Source: Haemaphysalis longicornis
Taxonomy: Eukaryota; Arthropoda; Arachnida; Ixodida; Ixodidae
Direction of reading: 5' to 3'
NCBI GenBank assembly: GCA_013339765.2
Contig: CM023457.1
Coordinates: forward strand, 45,124,144 to 45,188,143
Length of the DNA: 64,000 nucleotides
Position 1 is the stretch's first letter; each line of letters starts with the position of its first letter. The notes beneath the pieces are model-generated. The model searched no databases, was not told the origin of the DNA, and saw nothing but the letters and a program-made list of their open reading frames with translations. Shown here one piece after another: positions 23,400 to 32,984 of this stretch. The translations under genes and the position numbers were made by a program.

Positions 23400-24300
23400 T
23401 GGATTTTGTGTAAACATTTTAGGGCCTAGGGTGAGATTCCACCCGCATCGAAATCTCAAATGGCCGTTCTGGAATCTGGTAATATGAATTCAGGGGTTGG
23501 CCAGTGCGACGCTGGGGCGATCGCCGCCTCTTACGCAGTTGCAGGTTCCGAGGTACGGATCGTGAGTGAATTGATTTGGGGAGGGTGGGGGTGTTGTGCG
23601 CATTAATGATCACCATCGCGAAAGAGTTCTTGTGGCGGTACTCGGAAGCATCTACGTATACCGTGGCAGGCCGTATGGAGAGCGTTCTGCTAGTCTTTGG
23701 CACGTTGATCTCTGCGGCCTTGGTGAGTATGAGAGAGCATATTGGGGAGTAGGGGACGTACTTTGAGGTGGGCGGGAATGTCAATAGGTATGAGGAGTTT
23801 CGGGTCAGTAATGATAGGCGCATTGAGCTGTAGGCGTTAAACAAGGTGCTTGCCGGGGACGTTCTGCCTAGTCTGCTTAGTTGGCTCATGCCGTGCGCCT
23901 CTATCAGCTCTTAAACCGTGTTGTCCACCCCTGTTCCTTTTCCTGGCAGTAGAGGTGCCGGGTGGGAGTTGCAGAGCAGCTTTGTATATCGTGCGGAGAA
24001 GGGAATTGATTTTGACCGAGTTCTGCAATTAAAGGGAGGAAAGTAGGGTAGAGCATAGTGATTCGGCTAACAACGAGGGCTTGAACGGAGAAGAGTCTGT
24101 CTGCTTCCTTAAGCCTGTGTTTTTGGAGGCGCTCTCGTGAAGGATTCCGATGGTTTGGGAAACAGATGAGAAGAGGCACTTAGTGTAGTCTGTGTTTGAA
24201 CGATTACGGTTTATCACTAAGCCGAGAATTTTCATTTGTGGGACGGCTGGCCAACGCTTTGCATCTACGTAGATTTAGTTGTTGGGAGTTGTGCAGTTTG
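23400..24300 (-). mobile_element. I-type LINE fragment (RT thumb to RNase H)
   Basis: On the minus strand MKILGLVINRNRSNT (24235 down) is the motif just after the RT palm. LRTIYKAALQLPPGTST and ELIEAHGMSQLSRLGRTSPA follow in shifted frames. The RNase H start is VYVDASEYRHKNSFAMVI at about 23670. Frames shift several times. Only about 1.2 kb separates it from the next I-type fragment in the same orientation, with a Tigger-like remnant between them. Confidence 0.7.
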
Positions 24301-24309
24301 CTTGCTTTG

Positions 24310-25490
24310 AAGGGAGCAAAAAACTTTACCCGGACCTGCCGGCGTCCTTGTATGTGTTGAGGCAGTGCAATGGCGGGGGGGAGCGGAGGTAGCGCCACGC
24401 CCCGCGTGGTGGTCGGAGCGATGTGCAGTTGTGGGCACGACGGCGTTCGTGCTCTTTCAGCAACCCAAGCGTGTTACGGGGGAAATCAGGGTCGTAAGAC
24501 TCCCACGGGCAACCTTCAGGCAGCCGTTGTACCTTCACACCAACGCATCAACGAGGCCAATTTGCTTACAAAACCTCTTTATTGGTTCCCAGGGGGATTG
24601 CAGCGATCAATTTCACCCCAGGGTGCAGTTCATCTTTGTTTTCCAGTGATTGTCGTCGTAGACCGTAACTGCGTCCATCTTTCGGTTTATTCACAACATT
24701 ATTTTGTATTGACTGCAATACTGGTGCACTGAAAAAAGGGAAAGAATATAGGCTATAAGCTAAGATTTGTTAACGTGTATTCTTTAACAAACTTCAACAG
24801 TGCTGGGGACTTTAGTGTGAGCACTCCCACCCTATTTCTCACTGAAAAAGAACTGTGCGTTCTAGATCCGGCTGTGGTTTTATAATGATAGAGTAAACGT
24901 AGCGACACGTGCCCCAATAGCGTGGTAACTAAAAGGGGGAATATCTGCCTCTATGTTTGTGTATGTGTGTGCGAGTGTGCGTAAGCGGTATAAATGCGTT
25001 GCCTCTTCTTAATGAAGCTTGTTGAATGTAACGCTATGTGCAATGTCGTCCCTCTTTATTCTCCGTCTTTGTTGAGCGAGTGAAACGCAGTATCTTGTTG
25101 ATTTTCCAAAGTTTCCCACGTATTTTAAGGGGGAAAATAATGAAGCCTAGACATGAGTTTATCATAACACACCCTTTTCAAATGCACCTCACCATCTTCC
25201 TTCAACGGAGCATTGCGTTGTGTTTGCCGCACTAGCAGCAGCTCCAGTTTCTACTTCCACGTGGTTCGGGGCGTCATTTCTATGGCGAAGATACTATGCA
25301 CACCACGACCTCTGTTCGTAACATTCGATTTCCTTAAGCATTGGCGCCCTGACCGACAAATAAATCGCCATGACTATCCCAAGTTAAGCCACGGGTGCCC
25401 ATGCAGAGAAGAGTCTTGGTAATGACAACAAATGCCCAGGTGAACAAACAGTTTAAGCTGCGCACGCTAAAAGACGGCAGTCGGTGATAG
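24310..25490. other. No recognisable gene
   Basis: Apart from short open frames on both strands with no conserved motif, I see nothing in this stretch. It separates the minus-strand LINE cluster from the third F-box segment. Confidence 0.4.
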
Positions 25491-25602
25491 CCTACTAATA
25501 AGGTTGTAGGCAATGAAGAAGGCAAGGAGATATCGATGCACTCATCACGGCTATCTTCCTTTACGCCTTGCCTTAGCCCCATCCCAAAGACCATTGGCAT
25601 GG

Positions 25603-25742
25603 AAATTTGGGCTTGTTGGTTCATAACTTACAAATATATAGCGCAGAAGACGAGAGACACAGACAAGTAGACACACGCCGTGTGTGTCTACTTGTCTGTG
25701 TCTCTCGTCTTCTGCGCTATATATATTTAACCATTGGCATGG
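25603..25742. repeat. Insert with 43-bp perfect palindrome and 13-bp TSD
   Basis: The arms 25634-25676 and 25682-25724 are exact reverse complements around a 5-nt spacer (gccgt). The insert is bracketed by the direct repeat 'accattggcatgg' at 25590-25602 and 25730-25742. The F-box copies 1 and 2 read straight through the corresponding site ('gtttgcacggcactc' and 'gttggcacggcactc'), so it is a new insertion in copy 3. Confidence 0.9.
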
Positions 25743-26429
25743 CACGCTGCAGGTAGTGGGTGATAAAACGTTGAAGAATCACCACTTCTTTTTCGATGTT
25801 CGTGTGTGCGCTACGGGCAATTTAATTACGAAAAGAGCTGAACTCACAGCGGCATCTGTCTGGTGCAGGTCAGCTATGCTCGTGCACATCACTTATCGAG
25901 AACAGCGCGCAAGAGGGCCAAGCTCGTCGCGCAATCAACAACATGGTCCCGGTCAGGTGCGGAGGGTTAGGCCTAACCATGATTCTTGCTCGGCGCCCCA
26001 TCACCGCTGAAAGGCGAAATAAACAAATAGAAAACGTCCTTCCACTACAGAGGCAGCCGACCAGCGGCACGCGGTATTTTAAAACGTGCAGAAAATCAGC
26101 GCATGCGTCGAAATTCAGAGCTTGGAAGACATAACTATGACGCTGCATTTCTCGGAGGCCGTGCGGCCCTTATCACTCATTCTTTGTATTCCCGTGTATG
26201 ACATACGGTACTTACGAAATAAGAGAAAACGGAGTTCCCCAGTGCGCCGTTAAAACTAAAGCAAGCTAGAATGAATAGCTCTATGTTCTGTGCGCCTGCG
26301 TCTTGATTGTGTTACGTGTGAATATATGACATCTGCGCATCTGGCCTCGGTGTCTTCACATGCGTGTGGAAGCGTCAGCTATAGCGGAACGTGCAATTTC
26401 CAAGTTTTCATTCAAGCACTCGGATCGCA

Positions 26430-28289
26430 ATGGCCACGGCCCTTTGCAAATACGACTACAGCAGTCTTCCGTACGATGTCTGGCTCCGAATCCTTTCCTA
26501 CGCGGACACCGACGCGCTGCTCGCCATCGAAGCCACCGCGCCTTGCTTCAGTGACATCGTCAGAGATGAGCGCCTTCTGAAGAGCATAGTGTGCACACCA
26601 AGTTCCGACGAAAGGACGCTACGGCGGTTCTTCTTGAAGCGTGTGACGCGCAATGTGAAGGTTCTGGACGTGTCCAACTGCATAGTGGCCGCACCAGACG
26701 TCATCCTCTCCTGCGTCGGAACCTGCCCCACACTAACGGAGCTCCGCTGCGTCAACTGTCCGTTGCCCTACAGTGGTTTGCTGATGGTCTTGGTGGAATT
26801 GCTTCCCAATCTTCAGCGCCTAGACTGGTCTTTCTTCGGGAACGACCTCAGCGGTAACTACATGCGCCGCTTCACGGCCCAGTACAACGAGAGGGCGATA
26901 CCGCAGTTGCGCAGCACGTACGTGGAAGTAGCATGTCAGGGCGCGGACAACCACGCACTCCTGAGCTTCCTACTGCAGCGTTGCATCCGTCTTCAGAAGT
27001 TGCACCTCCATGCCCTTTACGGTGACTTCACGGAAGAAACAGCCATGTGTGTCGGCTCTGCGGCGTTCGCCACAGCCTCGGACCCGATATTGGTGTTCTC
27101 GGTAGAGCTTGACGCGCTACGAGACGAGCAGCCGTTTTTCACCTCGCAATACCTTCGGTTGTTACAGCTACCGTCGAACTGCTCGGACAGGGCCACTGTG
27201 GGCGCAAACCTGGTATTTCTTACAGCTTCCACCGCCGGCGATAGTAGCCCGCATACCCTCGCTATTCCTCGATCCGTCGAAATAGCTCGCTTCAAGCAAG
27301 TTGTCGTGGCACTAAGGAACGACGTTGGTGTTGAAACTAGGTTGATGGAAGCAGCAATCGAAATGACTTGGACGCATATCGAAGCGCTCACACTCTTCTT
27401 GGTGCCCTATTCAGCCTCAAGCGCTGGCCCCGCGTTCAGGACACCCCTTATATCCTTCCTTAATTCCTTCAGAGTTCTCACGGAGCTGAACCTGAACTCG
27501 TTTCACTTCACCAGTGGCATGGACTGCTGCCACATTCTAGCTGCGGTCCCCATGAGGCTTCGAGCGCTGTCTCTCGCGCCATGTGGCATCAATCGGAAGC
27601 GTTCTTTCAGAAACTTGGCAAAGGTGTCATCACAGCTAGAGGAACTGGACGTGAGGATGAACTGTGACATTCTTAGCGTATACTGCCCGTCCTGTAGCCA
27701 GCCTTTCCGAGTACGTGGAAGAGATGCGGCTATTCTTCAGCAATCCAGTTCACTCAGGCGCTTTACTCTTTTCAATGTCGTGGCACTTCATTCCCTCGAC
27801 TTCGTCGCCAATCTCCGCACGTACGAGCTGCGGCTTTCCTTCATGGCTAATTGGTGCGAAGTCTCTCAGACATATATGATTCGCAACCTGCTCCGCTGCA
27901 AAGATGATCTGCGATCGCTTGTTCTGAGAGACAGCGTGGTGTCCCGTGACCTTCAGTTCTACCAGGAGGAACTTGACACCCTCAGAGGCCTATATCACCT
28001 CAGCCTCGATGTGAGCACGCCGTGCGACACCGAGAAAGTCGGGTCCTTTTTAAACCACATGACTGCCCGACTTCCAGTCTTGAAGTCGCTTCACTTGCAC
28101 TACGTGAGTGGCAATAACTGCGTGCGGACACTGACTTGGTTGCGGGAACCAGCCTGGCACCGCGAAACAAGTCAAGCAGATCGTCAGTCTCCTGGAGCCC
28201 TGCTTGTGGACAGGCAGTGCATCGGCTGTTCGATGGCCACTTTCATTGGTCTGGCCAAGCCTCGCAACCGCAGGCAGAACTGCTTGTAG
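26430..28289 (+). CDS. F-box/LRR-like protein, intact copy 3 (619 aa)
   Basis: An uninterrupted single-exon frame runs from ATG 26430, which aligns with the starts of the other two copies, to TAG at 28289. The F-box is at about residues 11-55 (SLPYDVWLRILSYADTD, then ALLAIEATAPCFSDIV). The body has leucine-rich-repeat-like strands, such as LTELNLNSFHF, LRALSLAPCGI, LEELDVRM, LRSLVLRDS, LYHLSLDV and LKSLHLHYVSG. There is no signal peptide or membrane segment. The tail is KPRNRRQNCL. The F-box binds SKP1 to dock on CUL1 ubiquitin ligases, and the LRR-like part would select the substrate, which is unknown. It is probably the only working member of the local trio. Lack of introns suggests either a lineage-specific family or an old retrogene that later duplicated as DNA. 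Confidence 0.85.
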   Translation: MATALCKYDYSSLPYDVWLRILSYADTDALLAIEATAPCFSDIVRDERLLKSIVCTPSSDERTLRRFFLKRVTRNVKVLDVSNCIVAAPDVILSCVGTCPTLTELRCVNCPLPYSGLLMVLVELLPNLQRLDWSFFGNDLSGNYMRRFTAQYNERAIPQLRSTYVEVACQGADNHALLSFLLQRCIRLQKLHLHALYGDFTEETAMCVGSAAFATASDPILVFSVELDALRDEQPFFTSQYLRLLQLPSNCSDRATVGANLVFLTASTAGDSSPHTLAIPRSVEIARFKQVVVALRNDVGVETRLMEAAIEMTWTHIEALTLFLVPYSASSAGPAFRTPLISFLNSFRVLTELNLNSFHFTSGMDCCHILAAVPMRLRALSLAPCGINRKRSFRNLAKVSSQLEELDVRMNCDILSVYCPSCSQPFRVRGRDAAILQQSSSLRRFTLFNVVALHSLDFVANLRTYELRLSFMANWCEVSQTYMIRNLLRCKDDLRSLVLRDSVVSRDLQFYQEELDTLRGLYHLSLDVSTPCDTEKVGSFLNHMTARLPVLKSLHLHYVSGNNCVRTLTWLREPAWHRETSQADRQSPGALLVDRQCIGCSMATFIGLAKPRNRRQNCL

Positions 28290-28814
28290 ATCCTTTTCTA
28301 CAGGAATTCAAGTCACCTTTAATGTTAGATGGCGTAGCATGACACTATTCTTTTTAGCACCACATTGACAACTTGGAAACATTCGGGAGCTGCAGTTATC
28401 TTGATGCATGCACATCAGTTTTTGTTGCATTGCCGTCCAATTATCTTGTATTTAGGAGTGTGCCATTGGTTTTGTGTCGAACATCTGAAGGCCTTACTGC
28501 AGTATGTTGACGTAGTCTTTGCAGGCGTGGCCGACTTGTTCTTGCTGCTATCTTAAGTGTTGCCACTATATTAGCGGGACAGTTGTGTGAACAGCGTTTT
28601 ATTCCGTGACATTAGCTTTTATTCTCGTGACTAAGGTAGCGTCCAGTCTATGTGCTGGTGGAGTGTTGGTGTAGCGCCAAATGCGCGTTACACGGACCAC
28701 TTCTTGTGAAAGTATACGCATCGTTTTGAAATAGCTGGCACGTTGTGCAGCTATCGGTATAACAAAAGATTCATATATGGATGTGTCATGCTGCTGTTAC
28801 ATTTGTTTTGTTGG

Positions 28815-28820
28815 AATAAA
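28815..28820 (+). promoter_or_regulatory. Poly(A) signal of F-box copy 3
   Basis: An AATAAA lies 526 bp after the stop codon, at the same relative position as in copies 1 and 2. Confidence 0.6.
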
Positions 28821-28998
28821 CAGCCTTAAAGAATTGATCATTTAGTGACGCTCCTGAGCGGTAAAGGGAAATAGTGCCTAAATATTGTTGCCCCCTGCAG
28901 AAGACTGCGAAGAAGTCGCGCTTTTTTCTGGTTGCGCCCCGCAACTCTGGTCTTCCGCTTGGTTGTTTGGTGTGAACGCCGAGACCATGCCAAGCAAT

Positions 28999-29222
28999 GT
29001 ACAGTCCGCAAAAGGCTTGTCTATAACGTGCGCGCTGCGTGCTCCCGAATGCGCAGGAGACATCTGGTGATAACGCCTGGTTTGAGAACGGTAGAATGGG
29101 AAGCATGCGCGACCGGCATCAGCGCGATGGCTGTTTTCCTTGTCGCTGTGCCCGGTGTCTTGGCTTCCGTACCTTCTTTCGCCGTGATAAGCGCTGCCAG
29201 CACTTCCGGGCCGGGAAACAAT
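28999..29222 (+). repeat. Inverted duplication, left arm
   Basis: The reverse complement of 29588-29820 aligns across this stretch: 'gcaaaaggcttgtctataac', then 'gggaagcat', then 'gtaataagcgctg' or its variant. The arms are diverged but largely free of indels. The arm reads, after ATG 29129, AVFLVAVPGVLAS then FAVISAAS, a signal-peptide-like stretch. Confidence 0.7.
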
Positions 29223-29587
29223 AGTGGAGTTCAGCGATTGGTAGTACAGCGTTGGCTGCGTTTAAGTGCGCGCAACGTTAAATTTTTGCGGCGGCCTACG
29301 CAATTTAGACAGCAGTTTTTTTTTTTTTTTTGCGTATGCGAGAAAACGAACAGCAATCGCCGAAAACGCACCGCTGCTGGTGTTTTAGAGGGACTAGATA
29401 TCGGTCCGTGATTGCTTGCACAGTGGTATTTTGGCGTTCGCCGCGCAGGAACCGGATGCATAAGTGCCGGTGGTGCACGCGGTACTTATGCAGCTATTGG
29501 CAGAACGATAACGCAATAAACAGCTGTGCGCCAAAGCTAATGCAGATGAAAAACTCGCACAGGGCGCGCTAAGGCGGGTGGGTAATC

Positions 29588-29820
29588 TGCGCGTTTGTTT
29601 CCCGGCACGGCAGGGCAGGCTTGCAGCGCTTATTACAGTCAAAGAACGTGTGGAAGCGAAGGCAACGGGCACAGCCAGGAGGGACACAGCAATCGCGCCG
29701 ATACGGGCCACGGATGCTTCCCTTGTACCTATCTCAAATCACGCGTTATCACTAGGTGTCTCCCGCGCAGTCCGGAGCACGCCGCTCGAGCGTTATAGAC
29801 AAGCCTTTTGCCGACTGTAC
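29588..29820 (-). repeat. Inverted duplication, right arm
   Basis: This is the partner of 28999-29222, about 365 bp away. The equivalent frame on the minus strand reads ARIGAIAVSLLAVPVAFAS then LTVISAAS, keeping the hydrophobic stretch despite many substitutions. The frame runs on to 29394 without a recognisable domain. Confidence 0.7.
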
Positions 29821-30239
29821 ACCAAAGCTTCATGCACGTTTGCACCTCGTTTGTGTGTATACAGCGGATTGTTGAGTGCGCGAAAGAAGAAATGATGGCA
29901 TTGAAGTGTAATTAAACCTGGTCTGAGCATACTGTCCACAGTCGAGAAGGCACGCGCTATGCTTTGCTTATCAGACTAGCAATGGTCATTGATCAAAACA
30001 ATGGCAGCTGCATAACGATCAATACGTGGCGGATGTCATCAGTCGGCTCCATCTTTCCGGCTACGCTAATCGCCGCTGTACGTACTAGTCTTTTTATTCC
30101 TAATGCCGCTGTGATCACGGGTACGCAAGCTTAGCACTGGGAAATTGGGCGGGGTATTGAATTTAAGACTCATCAATGAACTGGTATTCTTGTAGTAAGA
30201 GGGGGGACGGTGTAATGTACAGGGTGTTACGATGATAAT

Positions 30240-30485
30240 TAGAACACTTTAATATTTTTTTCCTGAGGCGTTGCGCTGCTGAGCACGAGGTCGCAGGTTT
30301 GATTCCCGGCCGCGGCGGCCGCTTTCTGATGGAGGCGAAAAGCAAAAACGCCCGTGTGTACGAGATTTCGGCGCACGTTAAAGATCATCACGTGGACAAA
30401 AATAACCCGGAGCCCTCCACTACGGCGCACCTCATCGCCTGAGTTGCGTCGGCGCGTTAAACCCTACAATCAATCAGAATCAATC
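30240..30485 (+). repeat. tRNA-derived SINE, copy 1
   Basis: Box B 'ggtttgattcc' at 30296-30306 is preceded by 'gcgctgctgagcacgaggtcg'-like tRNA sequence. The body ('gatttcggcgcacgttaaa', then 'cgcctgagttgcgtcggcgc') and a 'caatca' tail are shared with 36070-36310. Sequences of this form are very common in tick genomes as I recall them. Confidence 0.75.
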
Positions 30486-31184
30486 AATATTTTTTCCTGG
30501 GCGAACCGCTCCTCGGTTCGCGCTCAAACGTCACCGAAGGTCGAATTTGTCGTCTATTTTGTTTTGACACCGAGTACCAACGACGGAACTTACCTGTTGA
30601 TGTGTTTATTCTGAAAATAAATATTTTCCCCTATGGGAAATGGCAGCCGATTTGGACGTGCAAGCCAGGGCAAGCTGATCTTTGAACGACGGAGCCGCGT
30701 GGGGTATGCAGAGCGAAACGGACGGAGGGGATTCACAGTATGAAGGAGTCATATGAGGTATTAGATGATCAGAAAATATGTTTCGTCCCTAGTTTAAGGT
30801 GATCACAAATAGTTGTATAACAGCTGATACAAATCATAATAACCCCGCACGGGCACCTTGAGTATTCATGGTGACGGTGAGCAGCGACACCACGGACCCC
30901 GAGCTCCCATACATAAGCTGTGTCTAACCGTGGCGAGGTGTTTAAAGGTGAAGGGTAGAAACCGCAAACGGTGGCCGTCGGAGCCTTGGTCAAGCTCCGG
31001 CGAGCTCCGGGGCCTCTTTGACTACCAGGGAAACGTCAAAAGACAAAGTACCCCTGTTCCCTGCTTACACTATGGCGCATGGTATTTTCAAAAACCTCTT
31101 TCCAAACTGATCGGGCCCCGAAAGGGTCCCCACCGAAGCAACTAAGTTACTGTCCAACAGCTAAATATTTTGTGCACCACAGAA

Positions 31185-32787
31185 CTTTCCCAAATTCCTC
31201 GTGATTCACTCTCTTAAAGCTGAAATTGCACTCGCAAGCAAGTTCGTGTTCAATGTGGCACGATTCCTTGAATATATTGTTGGTAGCAATTATAAGGCAA
31301 AGAAACTGATGTACTTGTCGAAGTATACACCAAGAACCAGTAAGACAAGCTTCTAAACCAGACTGACATGTGTGACCTCAAAGTAGCTGTCTCAGCGCAC
31401 CGCACCCTGAACACTTCGCAGGGGGTAATCGCTGCAATAGAACTTTTAAATTAAAGAGTGCAAGATCTTCGTGAAGGCCTGTGTGATCAAGGTGTAACGG
31501 CTGTAAAACGAATTACTATGAGACGCGACGGCAAAGAAATCAGGACCAAACATGTTGTACAAACCTTTCACAGAAGCTCTTTCCCTCAGACCATCAATGC
31601 TGCTTTCATTCGCTGGCAGGTTCGCCCTTACATTCCAAACCCTCGCAGATGCTTCAAGTGTCAGCGTTATGGGCATGGTACCACCACATGCAGAGGTAGG
31701 CTGACATGCGGAAAATGTGCTCAGCATGGCCACCCAACCGAAAATTGCTCCAACAACAGATTCAAATGCTCGAACTGCGAAAATCCCCACCCAGCCTATT
31801 CCCGGTCTTGTGACGTCTTCAAAAACGAAAAGCAAATCATTCATTTGAAAGACACCGAAAACATCACTTCTGCCGAAGCGCGCAAAAAGCACTCTATGTT
31901 CTCGTCTAGAGCATATGCCGATGCAGCTCGCCGGGGGGCGGAGCGGTGTCTTGTCTCGGCAGCGACCCAGTAGTGCAGTGCAGACACGGTCCTGCCCCTG
32001 CCCCCCTCTGGGTTGCCCAAAGCAGCCCAGGACACTGCTCCGCCGGTTGGGGGCCACCTGCCCGGTTTTGGACCGGTCCGACCAGTTTTTTAAACAGCGG
32101 GCCGGTTGCCGGTTTATACCTAAATCCGGCCGTCATTTGCCGGTTTTTTTGGCCCTCAGGCCATGATTATGTACGTTTTGGCGTTTTATTAGCGTTAATT
32201 CAACAACTAAGACAAGCTTCTCAAAGACGCGAGCACAGAAAATATGCGCGCGAGCGCGCTGCCTGAGATAGAGGGGGACCTAGGGAAGGAACAAAACAAC
32301 GAAATGCTGCCGCTGCGGTAAGCAATTGCGGTTACTTTTCAGTGAAGCACATACAGAGCAATAACCAAGCTCTCAATCACGTCCAGTACAAACTTTATGT
32401 TGATTGCTCTCTAAGAAATCTCTACAATAAATGGCACTGCATGTCAAAAACATGGCGTCTTTTTTTCTACACAAATTAAACATTCGGTATAACATGCCCC
32501 CCCCCCCCCCCCCCCCCGCATAGGCCGGTTTTTTTCTCTGGGGAAAGGTGGCAACTCTAGAACCACCGGTGGTAGTGGCGTCCACCACCACTGCCGTGAG
32601 GGAGTCTGCACTCCCCAGTCCTCTTTCACTGGCCCCCGAAGGCCTGACGGGCAAGGAAGTGGTAGTCGCTGGCTCTTCTGCGAACGCTGCTCTGCTGCAG
32701 CCTCCTGTGGCACGCACATCCAGCACTCCTAGGGGTGCACGGGTGAAAGAGCCTGACCCGTCAGCTACTCCTTTTGCCATAAGATGA
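31185..32787 (+). pseudogene. LINE ORF1 (gag-like) with three zinc knuckles
   Basis: The N-terminal domain is recognisable (KFLVIHSLKAEIAL, frame change near 31340, then VQDLREGLCDQGVTAVKRIT and PQTINAAFIRWQVRPYIPNP). Three intact CCHC-type knuckles follow at about 31650-31815: CFKCQRYGHGTTTC, CGKCAQHGHPTENC and CSNCENPHPAYSRSC. An in-frame stop is at 31971-31973. After the nested insertion the C-terminal part resumes (EPPVVVASTTTAVRESALPS onward) to a stop at 32785-32787. Copy A has lost two of these cysteines, so B is the better reference for the family. Confidence 0.75.
32050..32558. mobile_element. Nested element with ccggtt-rich interior
   Basis: It interrupts ORF1 of LINE copy B. The outer ends share 'gccacct' in inverse orientation. 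The interior is full of 'ccggttt' words and holds a poly-C run (32502-32518). A similar ccggt-rich element lies at 40012-40510. It resembles non-autonomous hAT-like elements, but I cannot define a clean target duplication. Confidence 0.5.
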
Positions 32788-32984
32788 AGAGATGGGTTGA
32801 CGCAGGCCTCACCGGCTTCACAAACGTTCAAAGAAAGGCGCCATTCCCTTGAGTGCCAGAAAAAGCCACCTCCAAAAGTTCAACCACCCAAAAAACAAAT
32901 GATACTGGAGAAACATAACACACTAAACTTCCTCTTGTAGTAAATAAAATATAGAAGAAAGCCTAATTCACTCAAATTGTAGAG

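Larger units (their letters stand above)
25500..29000 (+). repeat. Tandem segmental duplication, copy 3 (F-box segment)
   Basis: Blocks of the 5' flank ('cacggctatctt', 'ggcacgctgcaggtagtggg', 'tctggtgcaggtc'), the gene and the 3' flank (poly(A) block, then 'gccaagcaatgtac') align with copies 1 and 2 in order. It is clearly more diverged than copies 1 and 2 are from each other, so it split off first. A 127-bp insert (25603-25729) is unique to it. Confidence 0.75.

Noticed and set aside
26391..26429. Upstream extension of the intact F-box gene
   Set aside because: The frame is open to 26391, but it begins with GTG and the text is not shared with copies 1 and 2. The ATG at 26430 aligns with their starts.
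31458..31973. Retroviral gag or endogenous virus
   Set aside because: The zinc-knuckle pattern and the following endonuclease and reverse transcriptase are those of a non-LTR LINE. No LTRs, protease, integrase or envelope are seen.
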